Assembly (NCBI GenBank): GCA_964035545.1
Contig: OZ037772.1
Location: forward strand, 11,907,818 to 11,971,817
Source: Bugula neritina
Lineage: Eukaryota > Bryozoa > Gymnolaemata > Cheilostomatida > Bugulidae
Length of the DNA: 64,000 bases
Direction: 5' to 3'
Position 1 is the first letter of the stretch. Each line of letters starts with the position of its first letter. Both the position numbers and the translations under genes were made by a program. A model generated the notes under the pieces. That model saw only the letters and a program-made list of their open reading frames with translations, searched no databases and was not told the origin of the DNA. Of the stretch, positions 56,303-64,000 are shown piece by piece.

Positions 56303-57431
56303 CTTTAATCATATCACATGTGGCGTACCACAAGGATCTATATACTTGGTCCCACTCTATTCCTAATTTATATAAATAATCTTCCAGATGTAACTATGCA
56401 TTTAGACCCTATATTATTTGCCAACGATACGAACCTCTTCTTTGAATCAAAAAATCTATTAAACAATATGGACATCATAAACTGTGAATTAAAGAAAATT
56501 GAAACTTGGTGCAATAAAAATAAATTAACTGTAGACATGAGTAAAACAAACTATATGAGAATCAAAACAGCGCAAAATAAACAACATTTAAATGGCTTTG
56601 CCTTAGAAATGTTCAACAAAAATTAGTGGAGGTAAAATCAACTACCTTCTTAGGTATTATAATAGATTCACATCTTTCTTGGCAACAACATTGCAGCAAA
56701 CTTTGTCAAAACCTAAGGCCCTTAGTAGGCCTGATAAGTAAATGTTCCCATCACCTACCTAGAAAAATTCTAATACAAATATATAACTCTTTTGTAAATT
56801 CTAAATTAACATATTGCCTAGAATCGTGGGGTAATGCAGCAAACATTTATCTTGAACCGTTACATTTACTACAAAAGAAAATACTGAGAATTATATATAA
56901 AAAGCATCACCTTTCCCCATCAAAACCATTGTTTCTTAGTTCTTCAATCATGCCTATTCACACTCTACACAAATTCAAACTAATACTGCTCTCACATAAA
57001 CTTTACTATTCTCAACTAACACATCTCACACATAACTATCCCACAAGATTTTCTGAGTTCAGCCTACAAACTCCTCCATCATCAACTGCTGCAGGTCAAC
57101 GAAGAGTGGAATTCCAATGTTCGTCGCTATGGAATAAATTGCCTAGTTCTATTCGTGCTGTGGGGAGGGAGGCTGGTTTCAAACTTGCCCTGAGAGGCCA
57201 CCTAATGGCAAATTTCCAAATAAAAAAAATAAAACTCTTTGAGTTGCTGAAACTTCCAAAAACCTAAACAAAAATCTTATATAACTGTCAACCATTCATG
57301 GCTCGGTGCCTCGACTAGCTACAGTGCTATTGCGCCATAGGCCTTGTCATTTTGTTTATTTTTTCTCAATTAATTTTTTCCCGACTACGACAAAATAAAA
57401 CACACAAACATGATTGCGCCGCCTAAGCGAC
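56303..57431 (+). mobile_element. Degenerate non-LTR retrotransposon fragment inserted in unit 3
   Basis: The insert lies between unit-matching sequence on both sides (ends about 56302, resumes 'ttagcttaatgttgtcaa' at about 57432). It starts inside the reverse transcriptase at the PQGS block and runs to the 3' end. The unit 1 counterpart is uninterrupted, so the insertion postdates the duplication. Confidence 0.82.
56305..57267 (+). pseudogene. Reverse transcriptase remnant, frameshifted, catalytic box altered
   Basis: The frame shifts within the PQGS-LGP block near 56325. The catalytic box reads FAND instead of the usual F/YADD. A stop after 56620 splits the frame; the rest (56626-57267) includes LTYCLESWGNA and the C-terminal SSLWNKLPSSIRA block. 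It is dead. The LINE family differs in sequence from the one at 5649. Confidence 0.85.
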
Positions 57432-58329
57432 ATTAGCTTAATGTTGTCAATATTGCTAATTTCAGAATTCTAATGAATTTTAAACAATGATTTGCTATTA
57501 AATAATAATGCAACTTAAAATATGTTATTTTGCAACAGATAATACAAGTGTTTATTTGAATCATTTGCTATTTTTAAATACAAATTAAAGCTTAATGCAG
57601 GTATTTAAGGTGTTACCCAAACCTGTAATTATACAACTCATCAGCAGTAATTTAAAGCTGACAAATTTCACCGAAGGGCTATACTCTACAAATTCCAGAG
57701 CTAGATGTACATTATATGACTCATTTGACAGGTGCTGATAGAAGACAACTCTAATTATAGTAACTATATAGGGAGGGGGCTTCCAATATTTTAACATAAT
57801 ATGAAATAAAGCTTTAACGATGTAAACGTTCAGCAACCAAACAAAATAGATTGAATCTGTAGGCTTGTGAATCCTGTAACATATGGTGAAGCAGTATTTT
57901 CTTGCTATGTTGGTTTACAAATAAATTCATGAATGGTTTAACAAAGAATCCTGTTGAAAGATCAATTGAAACAAATAATAATTTTAATGTATAATAAGTA
58001 ACCCTCATATAAAACAGCGAAGCACCCAATCAAGTGAAGTATAATAGCAGAGAACCTAGGTGGAGTTAGAATAGCTAGTACTTGCAGGTGTGTTGAATAC
58101 AGTTTGGTTTTACATTATAATCCATCAACTATTCAAATTTAGATGCACATATAACACAAAAATTATATCGCTATACAATGGACATACTTATTTTAGGGAA
58201 GCATCTTAATATGTAAATCGCTTTAGCTTATGTATAATAAGGCTGTATTATGAGCTGGTTACTTTGTTTAGCATACTACAACATTGCAAGAGTTGTCTGA
58301 TCTAAGCAAATGATTTCCTTTAGAAAACT

Positions 58330-58563
58330 ACAGGGACAATAACTGGCTACAGTGAGTGTACTTTTTCCTATCTAAAGTAGACTATTATAACAGTGTGACA
58401 TCTGTCTGCTGCATGCAATCAACCTACCTGCCAGTACCTGTCAGTAACTGTCAGATACCCTGCAGCTTTTCAGTCATACGCATCGTTTTCTTATCACTTT
58501 TATAAGCCTTTATTTTCTTGCACAATTTTATTCTAACACTTCTCTTTACAGCTGCAAAATTTT
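58330..58563 (+). promoter_or_regulatory. Conserved promoter/leader-exon block of gene B
   Basis: Counterpart of 46245-46473, about 97 percent identical by eye, with the same donor (gt at 58564). The acceptor-like 'tttattctag' before ATG 59456 is kept too. Confidence 0.5.
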
Positions 58564-59455
58564 GTAAGTATAAATGAAGTTTACACAAAGAAAGTTTGGT
58601 ATATTATCAGTATTGACTAGTCATATGCCTCCATTTGTTAAAAGTAACAAAGTTTTAGCAGATTAATTGTAAAACTTATATTTTTTAAAACAAGAACATT
58701 AATTTCACTCAGTATATGATTATTATAGCTTCTGATCAAAATTGTATTATATAATATAAACTTCTTTCATTATATAATTATAGTGTATATATATATACAT
58801 AAAATATTCAAGTGTGTCTGAATAATACTGTATGGAAGAGCTAGAAACTAGGCCAATTTGCATGCATTATAGTATCAACATAAAGTATATTTTGAACTAA
58901 CAATTTGCTTCATATATAACAAGTTTAAGCAACATTGATACCATACTTTCAGATAGTTCAGATATTCAAACAGAGCATTGCATCTCAAGACTGAGTTTTA
59001 ATAAGGATCTTTTTTGTACATTAAAGTAAATTAATCTAATCTGCAAATTATTGTTTAATTTATAACAATTATTGCATACAATTTCAAAATCAATTGGTGA
59101 CATTGCTTTCTGATAATGACCAAGAAATCATTATGATTATGTTAGATAATTAAATTACTTTGTTTGAGCTGAAAACACAACTAATTACTTGAAATACTTT
59201 TGATATTACAAGCTAAGCATTGGTCGTATACACTTTCCATAACTATTCTATTGAAATGTATCATCATTTAAGTAGACTTGGAGATACATTAAGGTGCTCA
59301 GGTAACAAACTATTTTAACTTTAGTTTACACTATTTCTGGATAAAGTTTTGTTTTTCTTCGAATTATTTATAAACATCTGTCATTTAGAACTTCTGCATC
59401 TTATAAGGTATATATGCTAGTCCAAGTTCCATGTAATTTTTTTTATTCTAGAGTG

Positions 59456-60109
59456 ATGGCATCAAATCAATTAAGTGAAACAGGAGAAATACTCAGACGT
59501 GCTAAGGCTATAGATCATGTACTAGTGGTGACCACGTTTGTTATACGGAATTATAGCAACAGAATCCTAACCGATGGTTTAGTCATACCGGAAAGCGGGC
59601 GAGTGGCTGATCATCCCCCCAGTGTGATAGCTGCGGGAGCCACAGGCTACATGATTGCACACAAGACAAAATCATCATTGTTTGGATCTGCAGGAATTCT
59701 TTGTTACAACATTTCAGAAGAAAAAATCATGGCCATTAGATGGGAAGTAAGATATCCATCTCATTACAACACCCTCGTTGTTGGCATACTCCGCATAGGG
59801 TCTCGACCCAACCCGAATAACTCAAAACAAAAATACAAGTTGTTTCGTGAAATGAATATCAAGTTTTCAAACTCTACGTTTGTTGCAAAGGAGTATAACT
59901 ACAGTTGAGAGGCTATATACTACAGCGGAAATGGTGTTGTGGTGGAGGCCTCCATGGGTATGACACGTCGGCCTCTCATTGAGATTGCAGTCTACCCGAG
60001 ACAAGTTGAGGATCTTGCCGATAACTGGAAATCTAAAATCAGCAGAGCCCAAATCAAACGCAACAATTTAAAAGCTGGCGAGCCAGCAAAAGACGATGAT
60101 GAAGTATAA
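59456..60109 (+). pseudogene. Actinoporin-like copy B, full length with one in-frame stop
   Basis: Aligns with copy A over its full length without indels (218 codon positions to TAA 60107-60109). A single in-frame TGA at 59906-59908 lies where copy A has a Cys codon, about two thirds along. The sequence after the stop stays similar to A, so the lesion looks recent, an allele, or a sequencing error. An upstream in-frame ATG at 59414 exists only in this copy. A truncated product would lack the last strands of the fold. Confidence 0.7.
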
Positions 60110-62627
60110 ATTGAATCTTTTGAGTCTAAAAAGATATATAATATTACGAGGGTACAATAGTACTCGTAATATTGTTGAGTTTTTCATTTGTTGGTAAATC
60201 TTTATTATAGATTACAACAACTATAGGATGTGTTGTTTATTATTTCAGTGCTAGGGTGGGGCTACATGAGGACCAAAACGCAGAAGCAAAGATTACATAT
60301 GATGCTCGTTAAATAGTGATCATGCAGTTATAATTAGATTATTTCTGCATACAAGCTGGCCGTTCATCATTTTGTGGGCTAAAATCCACATAAAATTCAT
60401 GACTAAGTTGAATTTTTTGACTATAGAAATCGAGTTTCTTATATAATATTACTTTTGTCGAGTTTTTCATTTGTTGGTAAACTTTTATTATAGATTATAA
60501 CAATTATAAAATATGGGGTTTATTATTTCAGTGCTTATAGGGTGAGACCACACGTGGACCAAAATGCAGAAGCAAAAATCATACCATTTTCCCTAAATAG
60601 TAATCAGTTAATTAGATCATTTCTGCATAAACTGGCCTTGGCTCTGCATGTTATATTGAAGTATCCTTATACAGGCTATTATATATAGAATTACCACCTT
60701 GCTCACCAATTAGTTTTATAATAATAATAATTTTTCTAAATTATATTTTTCAACACTTTATATGCACCTAGTTGTCAAACTGATTAGTTACTTAAATAAT
60801 TATAATTTGCTATGTAAACGAATGCCTAATCTTACAAGACAATTATAGTGTTGATTAATTTCATACATATGTTATCACATGTGTATGAATTATATATAAA
60901 AATATTCATTTTGCATGCAAAAGTATAACTTTTTATATAAAATTTACATTATGTTTATTGCTATAGTAATAATGCACACTTTAGTTTACAATAGTAATAT
61001 ATTTTTCTAAAGAGCTTCTAAACAACTATAGCATGCGCTTCTTCTGAATAATATCTACTTTGTACTCATGCAAATTAGTTAAATTAACCTTCAATCATTT
61101 AAAATAAATGCTGATTTTACACAAAATAAGAAATGAATTGTACTTGGAAAAAACAGCCTAAAGTCATTTCATTAGCTAAGCCTTATGTGTTCTCACATGA
61201 TTGATTTATGGATGTTGCCTGTGTGTCTTATTTGTTGATTATATCTTATAGAACGTGGCTATAAACCAATTAATAACTTCTCAATAAATTCAAAATGATG
61301 CTAGAAACTTCAAATTTTAGGAATGATGCAGCCAATAAGATTTACTGGTTATATAGTGCTGACATAGTATGGCCAATAAGGCCAAGGACTATACCAGTGA
61401 TGCCAGGAAGCCCTCAAACATGTTGGCAGCATAGTAAGACCGTCTGGGGTTCTCACGGGAGGAATATATATTTATATACTTAAAACATACATAAATTCAG
61501 TGTTGTGATGTGTTATTCAGTGATTGCTAATTATGAAACATACTGCCAAGTCTGTAAGTATGCAATCAAATTTAGCAAGAATGCCTTTAAGATTCCTCAG
61601 TTACTCTATTATTCCACACCACTATAGGTGCCACTCAGAGCATCATGTAGTTTGCTGAAAACTATATTCAGGTTGAGATTTGGAGTGCCACCGCAACAAC
61701 CACAATAAATCTATAATATACATAATTATAATAAGTAACTTTTTTGCATAGCCACATGCAGTTTTATCTGCACTATATCTAGGGGTGAGTAGGCGACATC
61801 CAGACAGCGTATTGTATATTACTCAAGTTGACCTTCGACCTCTATTGTTTGCTCTTCAAAATAATATTGATATATTCTTTCACTCAGCTTGTATGACTTT
61901 ATAATGTGGAGTTTATATTCAATCACCATACCACAGTGACAGCTTGTTTATCTTGGAGGTTATAAACATAAAGTTTCTTATTCAATTAATGAGGTTTCTC
62001 ATCTTTCTCCACCATTTCCTGATCGGGTGGCAGTACCCAGGTTACAAGGTGAATTCTTTAAAACACTGAAAGCTTTTATTAAACTTTAAACCTGCCTTTA
62101 CTTTTAATTAGTATTTTATACAACAGCTATATAGGGTGTACCCTCTGCCTCAAATTAAGGGTTAAATAGGAAAAAACGCATGCAGCTGGCCTCAACACAA
62201 ATCCTATAGCTACCATTTGTAATGATAAGCATAATAATTATATGCAATATGAGGTACATAGAGTTATATATTAAAGCTCGTCTAGTAATGCTATAGTATA
62301 GTTTTGATACATCTGAGTGGATGTTACGGCTGCATCAAATACCAGGCCACTATTATAGCTTTACTCATCATCATTTTACATCAAGTTTCTTATTTAATTA
62401 TACTGTGGTGTGTCTGATTAAAAATGTTGCAATGATGTGAAAAGCAGAATTAAAAAACTCAACTCTATAGTTTATTAATATATGACCTATAACATTGCTA
62501 AAGATTTTTGTCATTGTAGACTATATAAAATGTAACTAGCTTGAAATCATGTTGAAAGTTTGTAATTTCATTATAATCATGTTTACATGCTTCAATAGCC
62601 ATTATGATTTGGAAGCTTGATATTAAC
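60110..62627. other. 3'UTR and distal spacer of unit 3
   Basis: Matches unit 1 downstream DNA to about 62090. A partial internal repetition of the 'gagtttttcatttgttggtaaa' block occurs at 60176 and 60458. No gene seen. Confidence 0.55.
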
Positions 62628-62885
62628 AATTGTGACCCAGGCAGTCAGAAAAGCACTTTGTGACAAAATTCACATTTTCAGTTAATGCTTGATTCTTAAT
62701 TGCCTATTTATACTGATTGATTTGCAGTTTAAATTTTTGAAATCGGACTACTATTATAATAGTGGTCCGATTTCAAAAATTTAAAATGCAAATCAATCAG
62801 TATAAAGAGGCAAATAAGAATCAAGCATTAACTAAAAATGTGAATTTTGTCACAAAGTGCTTTTCTGACTGCCTGGGTCACAATT
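62628..62885. repeat. 258-bp foldback (arms about 120 bp)
   Basis: Starts 'aattgtgacccaggcagtca' and ends with its reverse complement. The arms stay complementary to a centre near 62757, with a few mismatches. It is probably a MITE-type element. The target duplication was not resolved. Confidence 0.9.
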
Positions 62886-64000
62886 ACAAAAATCGTCACT
62901 GCGGATGCTTTTCTGTCTTGGGCCTGATATAAATCGCAATGCGGTTATAGTGGACAACTCCATACTTTTAGAAAAAAAAATGTGATTAAATAGACTGTGC
63001 TCGAACAATAAGTGCACTGTAATATTGTAGGGTTAGCTGTTGACTGTGATATTTTGCGGATCATGTGCCAAAGTGATGATTATTTACAATGTCAAATAAG
63101 TTGGTTCAAATGGTAATCACTGTTAAGGCATGTTAGACGTCAATGGTTTGTTTTTAATTAATATTACTATTTTAGTTTATGCTATTATTTATCTACTCCA
63201 ACTACTAGTACTAGTACTTTTAGTAATAGTATCATTATGAGGATATTTGTATATATTGTCTATAAACATAATTATTGTTATTAGTATTACACCTGTAGTA
63301 AATACAAAAGTATGCCCACTTAGCATTGTTACTTAGCATTGCAATTGTCCTTATCGTTGTAGTAGTACTACTACGCCTACTACTACTTAACTAGTGCTAG
63401 TAGAAGTAGACCTAGTAGTAGTACTAGTAGTAGTACTAGTTGTAGTAATTAGTATCACTTTCAGTATTATTATTAGTATCAGTATGAGTATCTAGTAGTA
63501 CTACTGTACTAGTAGTTCTACTTCTAGTTCTCTTGGTACTGCCAATATGAATATGAGTATCACTATCAGTGACTATGAGTATGAGTATGACTATGTTCTA
63601 TCACTCTATAGTCTATGGGTATCAGGATTAGTATGAGTATAAGTATCAGTATGACTATGGGTATCAGTATGTCATTGTGCTATATATTTTTCAAGGTTTC
63701 AATTTCTTACTTTTGGTAATAGTAAAACAATAACATCAACTATAGTCTATAAGTATAAGTATTACTAAATATGATACTAATATTCATACTAATAGAGTAA
63801 TGTTAATATTAAATTTAATATTAATAAATTATTATTCTATTGCTTTTAGTATTAGTATTAGACTTAGCAAAATACTAATAGTAATAGTAATTCTAAATGT
63901 AAAAGTATAACTATAAACGTATAAGTTATTATAAGTACAACTATAACTACATTAATATTTATGTTATAATAAAAATTATAATTAATGTTTTAAGTTTAAA
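62886..64000. other. Repeat-rich end of the window, no gene
   Basis: Dominated by low-complexity 'agtactagtagta' and 'gtatgagtatcagtatgac' repeats from about 63140. No coding exon is visible. Confidence 0.7.

Larger units (their letters stand above)
53451..62090 (+). repeat. Segmental triplication, unit 3 (actinoporin-like gene B)
   Basis: Matches unit 1 from about 53463 to 53675 and again from 56213, after a 2.5-kb insertion and a LINE fragment. It carries the near-identical leader block (58330-58563), gene copy B and the distal spacer down to about 62090. Confidence 0.72.

Noticed and set aside
49686-60109. Counting copies B and C as functional genes
   Set aside because: Copy C lacks its 5' two thirds and is split by a MITE, and copy B has an in-frame stop. 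Only copy A is intact.

Overview
The window is nuclear DNA of an invertebrate animal. It is AT-rich, has long non-coding spacers, genes split by GT-AG introns, and many tandem repeats, non-LTR retrotransposons, a Penelope-like element, tRNA-like SINE candidates and miniature inverted-repeat elements. The gene mix (anoctamin, WSCD-like sulfotransferase, single-domain IGFBP-like secreted protein, actinoporin-like proteins) would fit a lophotrochozoan such as a mollusc, bryozoan or brachiopod. That placement is inference. All splice junctions were placed by eye using GT-AG rules, phase agreement and family similarity.

Layout. 1-4.45 kb: probable 3' part of an unidentified plus-strand gene; only its last coding exon (3881-3947) is recognisable. 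5.6-7.5 kb: 5'-truncated non-LTR retrotransposon with an open reverse transcriptase frame. 8.5-20.6 kb: a complete-looking 21-exon anoctamin (TMEM16) gene of about 936 residues; several of its splice junctions lie in tandem-repeat arrays. 21.0-26.4 kb: three intronless plus-strand genes of one family, each with a near-invariant N-terminus and two repeats of what looks like a phospholipid-scramblase/tubby-like fold. 27.6-31.7 kb: a seven-exon type II membrane sulfotransferase resembling WSCD proteins. 32.65-33.88 kb: a fourth member of the scramblase-like family, on the minus strand. 35.5-37.0 kb: a three-exon small secreted IGFBP-like protein. 38-43.5 kb: nested inverted-repeat elements around a perfect 39-copy, 18-bp minisatellite that reads as collagen-like Gly-X-Y on both strands. 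45.0-62.1 kb: a tandem triplication of a unit carrying an actinoporin-like gene. Copy A is intact, copy C is a 3' fragment split by a miniature element, and copy B is full length with one in-frame stop. The units were later interrupted by a Penelope-like element in inverted configuration with hammerhead-like motifs, a dead LINE fragment, and foldback elements. 62.1-64 kb is repeat-rich and gene-free.

How genes may relate. Four of the gene types act on or at membranes: the anoctamin channel/lipid scramblase, the scramblase-like family, the sulfotransferase of the Golgi, and the actinoporin-like membrane-binding fold. Gene order in animals rarely implies a shared pathway, so this is only noted. 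The strongest novelty candidates are the constant-head/variable-body scramblase-like family and the anoctamin's in-frame arrays of alternative 3' splice sites (21-bp and 51-bp periods).
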